A DNA stretch of 64,000 nucleotides from Candidatus Gottesmanbacteria bacterium. GTDB taxonomy: Bacteria > Patescibacteria > Microgenomatia > 2-02-FULL-39-11. The notes below the pieces were generated by a model. The model made no database searches, was not told where the DNA came from, and saw nothing but the letters and a program-made list of their open reading frames with translations. Shown piece by piece: positions 34,329 through 41,899 of the stretch; within the stretch, counting starts at the first letter, position 1; each line of letters begins with the position of its first letter. The DNA is taken from assembly GCA_016186795.1 (NCBI GenBank), contig JACPKY010000002.1:1003814-1067813 (forward strand), given 5' to 3'. Position numbers and translations under genes: made by a program.

Positions 34329-35687
34329 ATGATAGATTCATTTCCTGCCGCAGTCAAGTTTCTAGAAAATTATATTCCAGATCCAACAAAAAAATTCCCG
34401 GGAGAGCTGGGGTTACTCCGGATGAGGACACTGATGGAATTTTTAGGAAACCCCCAAGATTCGTACCCCACCATTCATGTCGGAGGAACATCAGGAAAGG
34501 GCTCTGCAGCAACTCTTATTGCCTCAATACTCTCACAGAAGTATATCGTGGGACTTCATACCTCGCCGCATTTGGTGAGTATTAGAGAGAGGATCAAAAT
34601 CTTTTCAAAAAATAAACAACAGGTAACAGATAACAATAAAAATAATATATCTGAGGAAAAGTTTGTTCATATCTTACAGGAAGTTATTTCTGCAATACAG
34701 AAGTTGGAGAAGAGTGAATTGGGAAAACCTAGTTACTTTGAGGTTGTGACTGCGATGGCATTTTTGGCCTTTCAAAGAGAAGAGATGGATATGGCAGTTA
34801 TCGAGGTGGGAATGGGAGGCAAATTCGATGCGACTAATGTAGTAAAAAAACCTCTCGTTGCCGTTTTAACAAACATAGGACTTGACCATACTGAAGTTTT
34901 AGGAGATACGGTGGAAAAGATTGCGGTCGATAAGTCTGGAATCATCAAATCCGCAGTTGAAGTAGTGTCAGGAGTGACTCAGCCATCAGTTATTAAGATT
35001 ATTGAAACGTCCTGCAGAGAAAAAGGGGCACATTTATCACTTTTGGGAAGAGATTTTTCGTACTCTTTGCAATCTATCAGTGAGGGGGGGAGTGTATTTG
35101 ATTATCAAGGGAAACATTCATATGCGAATTTGAATCTTACTTTACAAGGAAGTTATCAAATTGAAAATGCAGCAATTGGCATCAGATGTATTGAAGTCCT
35201 TCCTGAAAAATTCTCACTTTCTGAATCACAGATAAGAAATGGATTAAAAAACGCAACAATTGCAGGTAGATTTGAGATTCTTTCTAAAAAACCTCTTATT
35301 ATTCTTGATGGGGCACATAATGAAGATAAAATAAGAGCATTGATGTCTTCTCTTCGAACTATGTATCCGAAAAAAACTATTACAACTCTTCTTGCAATTA
35401 AAAATGATAAAAGACAAGAAGCAATGTTACGAGTACTTCTTTTGTATTGTAAAAAAATTATTCTCACAAAATTTTCTCTTACAACAGATATGGGGGAAAC
35501 TCTTTCATTCCCCCCTGAAGAGTTGAAAAAAACAATTCTTACTATCGATCCAACTGCAGAAGTTCAAGTCCTTCCCGATGTCTCTATTGCCTTGCAACAG
35601 GCTAAGCGAGAAATAAAAAGAGATTTGCTTCTTATTACCGGTTCGTTATACTTGGTGGGAGAAGTGAAGAAAGTATTAAGTATCTAG
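34329..35687 (+). CDS. folC: Folylpolyglutamate synthase / dihydrofolate synthase-like Mur ligase
   Basis: 452 residues of the Mur ligase fold. The ATP loop is HVGGTSGKGSAATL, IEVGMGGKFDATNVV is the second nucleotide motif, TNIGLDHTEVLG the metal site, and IILDGAHNEDKI opens the C-terminal domain. An in-frame CAGGTAACAG-type repeat (34612-34650) encodes NKQQVTDNNKNN in a surface loop near residue 100. The upstream start at 34272 is rejected because the TATAAT box lies inside it. Confidence 0.93.
   Translation: MIDSFPAAVKFLENYIPDPTKKFPGELGLLRMRTLMEFLGNPQDSYPTIHVGGTSGKGSAATLIASILSQKYIVGLHTSPHLVSIRERIKIFSKNKQQVTDNNKNNISEEKFVHILQEVISAIQKLEKSELGKPSYFEVVTAMAFLAFQREEMDMAVIEVGMGGKFDATNVVKKPLVAVLTNIGLDHTEVLGDTVEKIAVDKSGIIKSAVEVVSGVTQPSVIKIIETSCREKGAHLSLLGRDFSYSLQSISEGGSVFDYQGKHSYANLNLTLQGSYQIENAAIGIRCIEVLPEKFSLSESQIRNGLKNATIAGRFEILSKKPLIILDGAHNEDKIRALMSSLRTMYPKKTITTLLAIKNDKRQEAMLRVLLLYCKKIILTKFSLTTDMGETLSFPPEELKKTILTIDPTAEVQVLPDVSIALQQAKREIKRDLLLITGSLYLVGEVKKVLSI
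34612..34650 (+). repeat. In-frame CAGGTAACAG-type A-rich repeat in folC
   Basis: AACAACAGGTAACAGATAACAATAAAAATAA-like stretch. Same family as 10673, 12122 and 59727. Confidence 0.65.
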
Positions 35688-35702
35688 TATAAATAAGAAA
35701 GT

Positions 35703-36038
35703 ATGAAAAAAAACGGTAAATCTTCTGCTATGCAATCAGTAGGAGATATATTGACTAAATTCAATCCTCTCGAGGATAAGTACATTTCTCGGGAATTCCA
35801 AGCTTATGGATATTATTTAGCGGAATCACTCAATGATCTTAAGCATAGGGGAATCTACATGAAACTTGCCAAAACCATGCCTCGAGCCCTTTTGGAAAAA
35901 GCACTATCATATGTAAAGGACGCCAAAGTAAAGAGGAAGGGCGCACTTTTTATGTGGAAACTGAAAGAGCTTGGAGCATGGCCGAAAAAGGAAAAAGTTG
36001 AACAGAAACGGAAAAAGATGAAAGATATTCCTTTTTAA
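35703..36038 (+). CDS. Unknown basic protein, 111 residues
   Basis: Lys-rich soluble protein with FNPLEDKYISREFQAYGYYLAESL and a helix-rich middle. No named domain is recognised. It follows folC after 15 bases, with a TATAAA-like element in the gap. Its stop overlaps the convergent dehydrogenase gene by 4 bases. A nucleic-acid contact is conceivable from the charge only. Confidence 0.65.
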   Translation: MKKNGKSSAMQSVGDILTKFNPLEDKYISREFQAYGYYLAESLNDLKHRGIYMKLAKTMPRALLEKALSYVKDAKVKRKGALFMWKLKELGAWPKKEKVEQKRKKMKDIPF

Positions 36039-36964
36039 GAAACAACGTTTTTTGGTTTTTCCGCTATAAATGCTTTGATATTCTCAACAACTCCATCACA
36101 GAGTCTTTTGTATGATTCCCGCGTGTTATAGGCAATGTGAGGAGTTGCAACGACATTGGACATTTTTAAGAGAGGATTTCCGGCAGGGAGAGGCTCCTTC
36201 TCAAACACGTCAAGACCTGCACCTGCCAGATGTCCATTCTGGAGATATTTGATGAGGGCTTTTTCACTAATGACTTTCCCTCGAGATGTATTGATAATGA
36301 CGGTTCCTTTTTGTGTGAGAGAAAGCTCTTTCTCACTCAAAAGATGAAATGTTTTTGGAGTTAAGGGAGTGTTAACCGAAATGATTTCACTTTTTCTGAG
36401 AAGTTTATGAAATTCCTCTTTCGATGATGTGGAGTTGATAGAGAAAACATTCATGCCACATACTTTGGCGAGTTCTTCAATACGACTCCCAATATGACCG
36501 CGGCCAATAATTCCGAGTGTTTTTCCTTTTAACTCAAATCCCTGAAGAGACTTCTCTTTTGGGTTAAAAATACCGCTTTGGATCTGTTTTGATGCGTGAG
36601 GAAGTCGTCGTGCAACTGTGAGCATGAGAAGGAGAGCATGTTCGGCAACAGCTTCTGTTGAAAATGCCGGGACGTTTGAGACAAGTAATTTTCGTTTTTT
36701 GATCGCCTCCATATCCACCCAGTCTTGGTATCCAGTCATTGCCATAACCACGTATTGGAGGTGTGGAGCGTTTGCAAGTATAGTTTCTGATATATACACC
36801 CATTTACTAACAATAATTGTGGCATTGGAAACGAGTTGAAGCACTTCATCCTGTTTTGGCCAATCTGACGGAGACTGTATAACCGATCCGAAGTGTTGTA
36901 ATTGAGTAATATGTTCCTCCATAATCTTAAGATTATCCAGAAAGGCAATTATTGGTTTTTCCAT
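36035..36964 (-). CDS. D-isomer 2-hydroxyacid dehydrogenase
   Basis: 309 residues, NAD-dependent. The Rossmann motif is IGRGHIGSRIEELA. The catalytic Arg is in NTSRGKVIS, the Glu in GLDVFEKEPLP and the His in ATPHIAYNT. It lacks the extra C-terminal domain of SerA. The substrate may be hydroxypyruvate, glyoxylate or phosphoglycerate, and the sequence does not settle it. Confidence 0.88.
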   Translation of the reverse strand: MEKPIIAFLDNLKIMEEHITQLQHFGSVIQSPSDWPKQDEVLQLVSNATIIVSKWVYISETILANAPHLQYVVMAMTGYQDWVDMEAIKKRKLLVSNVPAFSTEAVAEHALLLMLTVARRLPHASKQIQSGIFNPKEKSLQGFELKGKTLGIIGRGHIGSRIEELAKVCGMNVFSINSTSSKEEFHKLLRKSEIISVNTPLTPKTFHLLSEKELSLTQKGTVIINTSRGKVISEKALIKYLQNGHLAGAGLDVFEKEPLPAGNPLLKMSNVVATPHIAYNTRESYKRLCDGVVENIKAFIAEKPKNVVS

Positions 36965-36968
36965 ATGG

Positions 36969-36980
36969 TATGATTATAAG
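36969..36980. promoter_or_regulatory. Overlapping divergent -10 boxes
   Basis: The plus strand reads TATGATTATAAG. The minus strand reads TATAAT (36978-36973), 8 bases from the ATG at 36964. On the plus strand TATGAT (36969-36974) is 10 bases from the ATG at 36985. The two start codons are only 20 bases apart, so the two genes must share this element. Confidence 0.6.
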
Positions 36981-36984
36981 AGAA

Positions 36985-37557
36985 ATGCGAAGGAAAGCAA
37001 AAAAAATCTACCAGAAGAGAAAGCAAATTCGGCAGCGGTATCTTCGTATCGGAGTACTTCTCCTTACAATACTCACCCTTTTTCTTATCGTTGGTCGTAA
37101 AAGAGATTTCTATCAGTTTGAAAATCTTGGCTACTTGGGATTATTTCTTATTAATGTGTTCTCCAATGCAACAGTTCTTATCCCACTTCCTTCCTTCATT
37201 GCCGTATTTATCGGCGGTGCACTCTGGAATCCTTTCCTTGTTGGAGTAATCAGCGGACTAGGGAATGCTGTAGGAGAATTGGTAGGATTTTTCTTAGGAT
37301 ACGGGGGTCGGGGGATTATTAACCACTTGGAGGGGAGTCAAAAAACGTGGTTCAAAAAAGTAGAAGCATGGTTTCGGAAAAGCGGCTTTGTCACGATATT
37401 TATCACCTCTGCTATTCCACTGCCTTTTTTTGATATTGTAGGAATAGTTTCTGGGACACTCAATTATCCGCTGTGGAAGTTTTTTATCGCGACCGCGTTA
37501 GGAAGAATCCTCAGAAACATTATTCTGGCCTGGTCAGGAGCGAAGATTATTCCTTAA
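36985..37557 (+). CDS. VTT (DedA/SNARE-associated) membrane protein
   Basis: 190 residues. A basic N-terminus is followed by four to five membrane segments. NVFSNATVLIPLPSFIAVFIGGALWNPFLVGVISGLGNAVGELVGF holds the re-entrant loop and Gly-rich core of VTT/DedA proteins, which act as lipid scramblases or in membrane homeostasis. I chose 36985 over the Met at 36952 because the -10 element lies between them. Confidence 0.85.
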   Translation: MRRKAKKIYQKRKQIRQRYLRIGVLLLTILTLFLIVGRKRDFYQFENLGYLGLFLINVFSNATVLIPLPSFIAVFIGGALWNPFLVGVISGLGNAVGELVGFFLGYGGRGIINHLEGSQKTWFKKVEAWFRKSGFVTIFITSAIPLPFFDIVGIVSGTLNYPLWKFFIATALGRILRNIILAWSGAKIIP

Positions 37558-37565
37558 TTTTTCTT

Positions 37566-37607
37566 ATTTTTTTGTTCGCTCAAAGAAATAGGAAAAGAAA
37601 GAGCATC
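37566..37607 (+). repeat. TTTCTTTG hairpin repeat, copy B
   Basis: Stem ATTTTTTTG (37566-37574) with CAAAGAAAT (37581-37589), then AGGAAAAGAAAGAGCATCCC. It lies just upstream of acyP. Confidence 0.7.
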
Positions 37608-37611
37608 CCGA

Positions 37612-37890
37612 ATGGATAGTAAACGCGTGCATATTTTTATCAAAGGTGATGTCATAGGGGTTGGATTTAGAACATGGACTGTAAGGAAAGCTGTGGAGTT
37701 AGGAGTAACAGGTTGGGTACGGAATAAAGATCATGAAATGGTAGAGGCTGTGTTTGAAGGGAAAAAGAAAGATGTCGATAAAATGGTAGCGGCTTGCCGC
37801 AAAGGACCAGAGGTGTCATATGTTGAGACTCTTGTAATTCAAAACGAAGCGGTACCTTTTGAATTTTCGGATTTCCAAATTCATTTCTAA
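37612..37890 (+). CDS. acyP: Acylphosphatase
   Basis: 92 residues. Hydrolyses acyl phosphates. The phosphate loop GDVIGVGFRTWT carries the catalytic Arg (usual GxVQGVGFR; the Gln is Ile here), and GWVRNKDHEMVEAVFEG carries the catalytic Asn. Complete and of normal length. Confidence 0.92.
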   Translation: MDSKRVHIFIKGDVIGVGFRTWTVRKAVELGVTGWVRNKDHEMVEAVFEGKKKDVDKMVAACRKGPEVSYVETLVIQNEAVPFEFSDFQIHF

Positions 37891-37898
37891 CCCTTCCC

Positions 37899-37928
37899 TT
37901 GCCAAACTATAATTAGTGTGCATACAAT
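37899..37928 (+). promoter_or_regulatory. Promoter of the CPBP protease gene, leaderless
   Basis: TTGCCA (37899-37904), an 18-base spacer and TACAAT (37923-37928), with 6 bases to the ATG at 37935. A second TATAAT at 37908-37913 is also present. Confidence 0.7.
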
Positions 37929-37934
37929 GGAAGT

Positions 37935-38585
37935 ATGCGAAAGCACGAAATTTTCCTCGTCTGGTTTGGGATATTCCTCATCTGGTCACTTTTTCGGGCG
38001 AGCTTCGTTTTTCCAGAATGGGTTGATGAACTCCTTGTAAAACCACTTGTCTTTGTTGTTCCGGTACTTATCGTTGTCCATTTCATTGAAAAGAGAGGTA
38101 TTGGAAGTCTTGGGTTAGTACAAAAACCAGCTGCTTTTTTACAAGACTTGTATCTGGGAGTTGCAATCGGAGCACTTTTTGCAATTGAAGGGATGGTAGC
38201 AAACTATCTCAAGTACGGAACTGTTTCTTTTGGGCCCATTCTTGCCGTCAAACTTACCGGAGGGCTTGGGACATTTCTTGTATTGAACTTTTTTACGTCA
38301 GTGTGGGAAGAAATCCTCGGGCGCGGATACCTCTATAAACGGATGAATGAGTTTTCAAAGAATCAGTTTTGGGCGGCAGTTTCTTCTAGTTTCCTTTTCC
38401 TTCTTCTTCACATTCCCATTGTATTTACGAGACTTCATTTAACTGGTGTTGCTCTTGTTGTGTATCCGATATCAATTCTGCTTTTGGGGATTACAAATAG
38501 TTACCTTTACTCTTTCCGGAAATCTCTTACTCTTCCAATTCTTGTCCACACATTTTGGAATCTGACGGTTGCACTTTTTCTTTAA
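37935..38585 (+). CDS. CPBP (CAAX-type) intramembrane metalloprotease
   Basis: 216 residues with about six membrane segments. Motif 1 is WEEILGRGYLYKR (EExxxR), motif 2 is LLLHIP and motif 3 is HTFWNLT (HxxxN), all typical of the Rce1/CPBP family. It converges with the copper island, overlapping the HMA gene by 4 bases at the stops. Confidence 0.9.
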   Translation: MRKHEIFLVWFGIFLIWSLFRASFVFPEWVDELLVKPLVFVVPVLIVVHFIEKRGIGSLGLVQKPAAFLQDLYLGVAIGALFAIEGMVANYLKYGTVSFGPILAVKLTGGLGTFLVLNFFTSVWEEILGRGYLYKRMNEFSKNQFWAAVSSSFLFLLLHIPIVFTRLHLTGVALVVYPISILLLGITNSYLYSFRKSLTLPILVHTFWNLTVALFL

Positions 38586-38797
38586 CCCTCTTGTGCAACA
38601 TCATAGTCAAGAGTTTTGATGATGGTAATAAGTTTCTCCGGTGATATTTTTCCTTCCTCATACGTAACTGTTGTTTCTGCTTTGGCGTAATTGGTATTTG
38701 CTTCCGTTACTCCATCAGTATCTTCAAGCTCTCCATCAATATTAATGGCACAACTTGAGCAGTGCATTCCAACGATTTTCAAAGTAATCGTTTTCAT
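38582..38797 (-). CDS. Heavy-metal-associated (CopZ-like) copper chaperone
   Basis: 71-residue HMA domain with the Cu-binding motif GMHCSSC (Cys at about 12 and 15). CopZ-like proteins hand Cu(I) to CopA or CsoR. It is the last gene of the copper island and overlaps the upstream membrane/cupredoxin fusion by 4 bases. Confidence 0.92.
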   Translation of the reverse strand: MKTITLKIVGMHCSSCAINIDGELEDTDGVTEANTNYAKAETTVTYEEGKISPEKLITIIKTLDYDVAQEG

Positions 38798-39843
38798 ATC
38801 ACATGAATAATCCCACTGTACATTCCCATGCTGCAGGTAAAGCGGATATCTTGAGGATTATCTGGTGCCTGAAACTGAACGAGCTCAGTTCTTCCCTCCC
38901 GGACAATTTTTTGCACGTTCATCTTGGGTATCGTAAATGCTTGAACACATCCTGCTCCTCCTTGGTTAACTAACTTAAGAGTGACTTTTGAACTGGTAGG
39001 CACTGAGATCGATTGGGGACTATACCCGGAACTACTTATATAGATGGTATGTTCTGCTGAAGGAATCGTTTGTGACCCTTTCACATTCCCTGCTGCATAC
39101 AATTTTGACCCTTCGCAGATAATAATAAATGAGCAGCTTAGTTTTGATACGAATCTATCAAGAGTCATGGTACTTCCAGAGAGGATGAGCGCTGCGTTGA
39201 TATTAAATACTGCCAGAAGAAGAATAGCAAATGCGGCAAAACGCATAAATGTTTTTTGGAAAACTTCGGAAAGTTTTCCTGCAAGATAACTTAAAATGAA
39301 AAAAAGTGGTGAAGTGCCTACGATGAATGCAAACATTATGGCAGCACCAAGGAGTGGACTTCCAGAAGCAATTGCAAGAGCCATCATGGCTTGAGTTGTT
39401 CCACAGGGGATGAAAATAGTAAAAGCTCCTAAAATTGCCGGTGCAAATAAATCTCCACTTTTGGACTGATTTCTCACCATTCTTCGTACAAATTTTGGCG
39501 GTTGGATAATAAAGTAACGAAATATGGGGTGCACGTCCAAGATATTTAAAGCAGTTCCAATCATAAATATACTAACCGCTATTTGGAGAATAACCTGTGT
39601 AGTAATGGAAAGTTGAAAGAACGATCCCAAAAGCCCAAGGAATGCTCCTAAAATCGTATAGGCAATAAGTTTGGTAGTTAAAAATGAGAGAATAGGGAGG
39701 GCGTGGCCAGACTTTTCAGCATCATTTTTTAGTTTTTCCTCAGCCCGTTGGGCAATTGTTGCCGCAAGAAGGCCTCCTTGGACTGCAAGGCATGTTAGAC
39801 CTCCAGTAAAAAGACCAGTTGCAAAAACGGCAAAAAGGTTCAT
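38794..39843 (-). CDS. DsbD/TauE-like membrane protein fused to a C-terminal cupredoxin
   Basis: 349 residues. The first 220 form six or so membrane segments of the DsbD_2/sulfite-exporter-like type, with Gly-rich TGGLTCLAVQGGLLAATIA and a PCGTTQAMM motif. Residues about 250 to 349 form a cupredoxin-like domain ending FTCSMGMYSGIIHVI, with Cys and Met ligands. The stand-alone protein at 46667 ends in the same pattern. It probably moves Cu or electrons across the membrane. A TACAAT box 7 bases upstream gives it its own leaderless promoter. Confidence 0.85.
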   Translation of the reverse strand: MNLFAVFATGLFTGGLTCLAVQGGLLAATIAQRAEEKLKNDAEKSGHALPILSFLTTKLIAYTILGAFLGLLGSFFQLSITTQVILQIAVSIFMIGTALNILDVHPIFRYFIIQPPKFVRRMVRNQSKSGDLFAPAILGAFTIFIPCGTTQAMMALAIASGSPLLGAAIMFAFIVGTSPLFFILSYLAGKLSEVFQKTFMRFAAFAILLLAVFNINAALILSGSTMTLDRFVSKLSCSFIIICEGSKLYAAGNVKGSQTIPSAEHTIYISSSGYSPQSISVPTSSKVTLKLVNQGGAGCVQAFTIPKMNVQKIVREGRTELVQFQAPDNPQDIRFTCSMGMYSGIIHVI

Positions 39844-39850
39844 AGGGTCT

Positions 39851-39856
39851 ATTGTA
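39851..39856 (-). promoter_or_regulatory. Internal -10 box within the copper island, leaderless
   Basis: TACAAT on the minus strand (39856-39851), with 7 bases to the ATG at 39843. Confidence 0.6.
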
Positions 39857-39873
39857 TCAAGAAGCTAGAAAGA

Positions 39874-40308
39874 TTAATACTCCCATGCATTCTGCCACAT
39901 TTTCATCTGATCAATCTCACGCATTTGAGCGGAAATGATATCCTCTGCAAGTTTCTTGATCTCATCGTGCTTCGCGCTTATTTTTGCCTCTTTGGCCATA
40001 TCGATTGCGCCTTGATGATGGATAATCATCGAAGAAATAAATGCGCGATCAAATTCATCTCCTGTTTTTCCCCTCATCGACCCCATCATATCGTCCATAC
40101 TTGAATTCATACCCATCATGTTTTGGAAATTCTCTCCCTCGTTTTGTTTGTTCATCATTGAAGATTGTTCTTGATTTGTGAAGCGCATTCCCATCATTTG
40201 CATCATGCCGGTCATATTATTGTTCACAACACTCGTTGCCATAAACCAGACGATAATGCCGCCTAAAAGCACCCCAATGACTCCATATACTAACGGATCT
40301 CTTTTCAT
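39874..40308 (-). CDS. Met-rich DUF305 protein, membrane-anchored
   Basis: 144 residues. One N-terminal membrane anchor (about 8 to 28) is followed by a Met-rich stretch (MMQMMGMRF, MMGMNSSMDDMMGSM). The DUF305 core follows: FDRAFISSMIIHHQGAIDMAKEA with paired His. Such proteins are linked to extracytoplasmic Cu binding. The start at 40308 has the strong Shine-Dalgarno GGGAGGTGA 5 bases upstream. Confidence 0.85.
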   Translation of the reverse strand: MKRDPLVYGVIGVLLGGIIVWFMATSVVNNNMTGMMQMMGMRFTNQEQSSMMNKQNEGENFQNMMGMNSSMDDMMGSMRGKTGDEFDRAFISSMIIHHQGAIDMAKEAKISAKHDEIKKLAEDIISAQMREIDQMKMWQNAWEY

Positions 40309-40393
40309 TTTTTCACCTCCCTTCATAAGAAAGTTCTATCTTATTCCTTTCCATACGATATGCTCATTCACATTCATTATTTTATCAATGTAT

Positions 40394-40825
40394 TCATCGA
40401 TTGGAAATACTTCTGATGTGGCGTACGAGGAGAAAAATTCCAAAAACATTTGAAACAATCCCAATAATGAGAATAGGCTTTTGAAACTGAATAAGAAGGG
40501 TTGAAAAGATGGCGATACCAAGGAAGGGGAGGATGTCGGTAAGGTGGTGAGCACAGCAGGCAACCATCGATACCGTCGAGGTTGTAGAGGAAAATGTCAT
40601 CATTCGTTTGTTGCTGGTTCTGAGATGTTCTCTGAGATGTCTATATAACCCAACTTGGATACCGAATCCTACAATAAGTGGAATCATAAAATACCAAAGC
40701 GTCGTAAATTGGGTCCAGGAAGCATCAAAAGAACCGGTAAGAACACGCATGAGAAGAAGGTAGAATCCGAAGAGCACAGTTGCTGCTCCTATTCCTGTCA
40801 AGGTCGATACAACGTATTTTCTCAT
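40394..40825 (-). CDS. Four-helix membrane protein with CCxHH motif
   Basis: 143 residues with four membrane segments. The third segment begins STVSMVACCAHHLTDILPFLG, with paired Cys and paired His that look like a metal site at the membrane face. No named family is assigned with certainty. It overlaps the DUF5676-like gene by 4 bases, so both are made together. Confidence 0.75.
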   Translation of the reverse strand: MRKYVVSTLTGIGAATVLFGFYLLLMRVLTGSFDASWTQFTTLWYFMIPLIVGFGIQVGLYRHLREHLRTSNKRMMTFSSTTSTVSMVACCAHHLTDILPFLGIAIFSTLLIQFQKPILIIGIVSNVFGIFLLVRHIRSISNR

Positions 40826-41094
40826 TTATTCTTCAAAAGAGCGTTGTAGACAAAAGCAAATATATACCCTGTAACGTAGGCGGCAAGGGTAAACGTAATA
40901 AATCCCCACACAAAGGTGCCAATGTCAGACGGGGATTGCCTCCAGACTTTCTCTGCATCAATTCCATGCATCCATGACGCTGCAACGCTTTTGTAAAGAT
41001 CAGGCGCTATAGAAACTATGAGTGTGCAAAGAAGGTAATACCCTCCGGAAACAATGGCCAGTGCCAAAGATAGAGTTTTTTCAGGTATTTTCAT
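40822..41094 (-). CDS. DUF5676-like two-helix membrane protein
   Basis: 90 residues with two membrane segments and a central WMHGIDAEKVWR loop, as in DUF5676 proteins often found in metal-resistance loci. The start at 41094 (MKIPEKTL) has GGGGGTGAG upstream. A longer form from 41133 would run into the palindromic element and is rejected. Confidence 0.75.
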   Translation of the reverse strand: MKIPEKTLSLALAIVSGGYYLLCTLIVSIAPDLYKSVAASWMHGIDAEKVWRQSPSDIGTFVWGFITFTLAAYVTGYIFAFVYNALLKNK

Positions 41095-41110
41095 CTGTCT
41101 CACCCCCTTT

Positions 41111-41274
41111 AGAGCCTGTTTGAAAAGTCGCATTCTACTGCAAGTCTGCAGGATTTGGCTGCAAAGCGCTTATCGCTCCTAGAAGTATCCTTCGTATACT
41201 CCGTCGTCACGATGCGTGCTTTTCGCTCAAACCTGCAGCCTTTCGCGACGTATGGGACTTTTCAAACAGGCTCT
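41111..41274. mobile_element. MITE-like element with 19-base perfect terminal inverted repeats
   Basis: AGAGCCTGTTTGAAAAGTC (41111-41129) and its exact reverse complement (41256-41274) bound a 164-base element without a coding gene. Inner arms share CTGCAGG-TTTG. If the ends are taken as GAGCC and GGCTC, TTA flanks both sides as a possible 3-base target duplication. The right TTA serves as the stop codon of the small gene at 41274-41432. Confidence 0.8.
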
Positions 41275-41432
41275 TAATGTTTATGATCTTTCATCATAAA
41301 AATCATCATGAGCGGACAAATAAGTACAAGAGCGTATGGTGCAAGACTTGAAATACTATTTCCGCCAAAAAGAAAAGATCCCGAGATAAATGCAAGAATA
41401 ATGCCAATGATCCATAAAAAATTAGGTTTCAT
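41274..41432 (-). CDS. DUF2933-like small membrane protein, 52 residues
   Basis: One or two membrane segments and a C-terminal LICPLMMIFMMKDHKH, with Cys, Met and His as in DUF2933 proteins of copper loci. The start is fixed by a perfect GGGAGGTGAT Shine-Dalgarno with 4 bases to the ATG at 41432. The gene is short enough to be missed by length-limited calling. It follows the 150-residue gene after 14 bases in the same operon. Confidence 0.8.
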   Translation of the reverse strand: MKPNFLWIIGIILAFISGSFLFGGNSISSLAPYALVLICPLMMIFMMKDHKH

Positions 41433-41446
41433 ACGTATCACCTCCC

Positions 41447-41899
41447 TTACAGGGAAAAAGGGAATGTTCGACGGTTTACCCCCGCAAGATCTGAAATAAT
41501 AAGACTATAGGGAAGATCACGCTTTGGGAAAAAGATCTCGGCTTTTCTGTGATGACCGCTTCCGCTTTCCGATACCGATGTAGTTGGGAGAATCTCTCCA
41601 TTTTTTTCTAAGGTTACTCCGGTTTGGAAACGAAATGCATCAAAATTCACATCGTGCGTATCCAGAGAAATTGAAAAGACGTTTGATGAAATTGATTTTT
41701 CCGGAATAAAAATTACTGTCGCTGTAACACCCGCTTCCTCTTTTGTTTGCTCCATATTCTTTGGGAGAGTTTCTTGCAAGGTTTGGGAAGGGGAATCGGC
41801 ACCCCATTTTTTCCCGCGTTCAACCGGTTTGGGATTTGCCAGTTGGTAGATTGCAATAATCCCAATCAGAATGATTACGATTCCTAACAATTTATACAC
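41447..41899 (-). CDS. Membrane-anchored unknown protein of the copper island, 150 residues
   Basis: An N-terminal membrane anchor (YKLLGIVIILIGIIAIYQLA) is followed by an extracytoplasmic beta-rich domain with VFSISLDTHDVNFDAFRF. I place the start at GTG 41899, which has GGAGG 5 bases upstream. GTG at 41914 is a possible longer start. The domain resembles small beta-sandwich metal-locus proteins, but I cannot name the family. Confidence 0.65.
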   Translation of the reverse strand: MYKLLGIVIILIGIIAIYQLANPKPVERGKKWGADSPSQTLQETLPKNMEQTKEEAGVTATVIFIPEKSISSNVFSISLDTHDVNFDAFRFQTGVTLEKNGEILPTTSVSESGSGHHRKAEIFFPKRDLPYSLIISDLAGVNRRTFPFSL

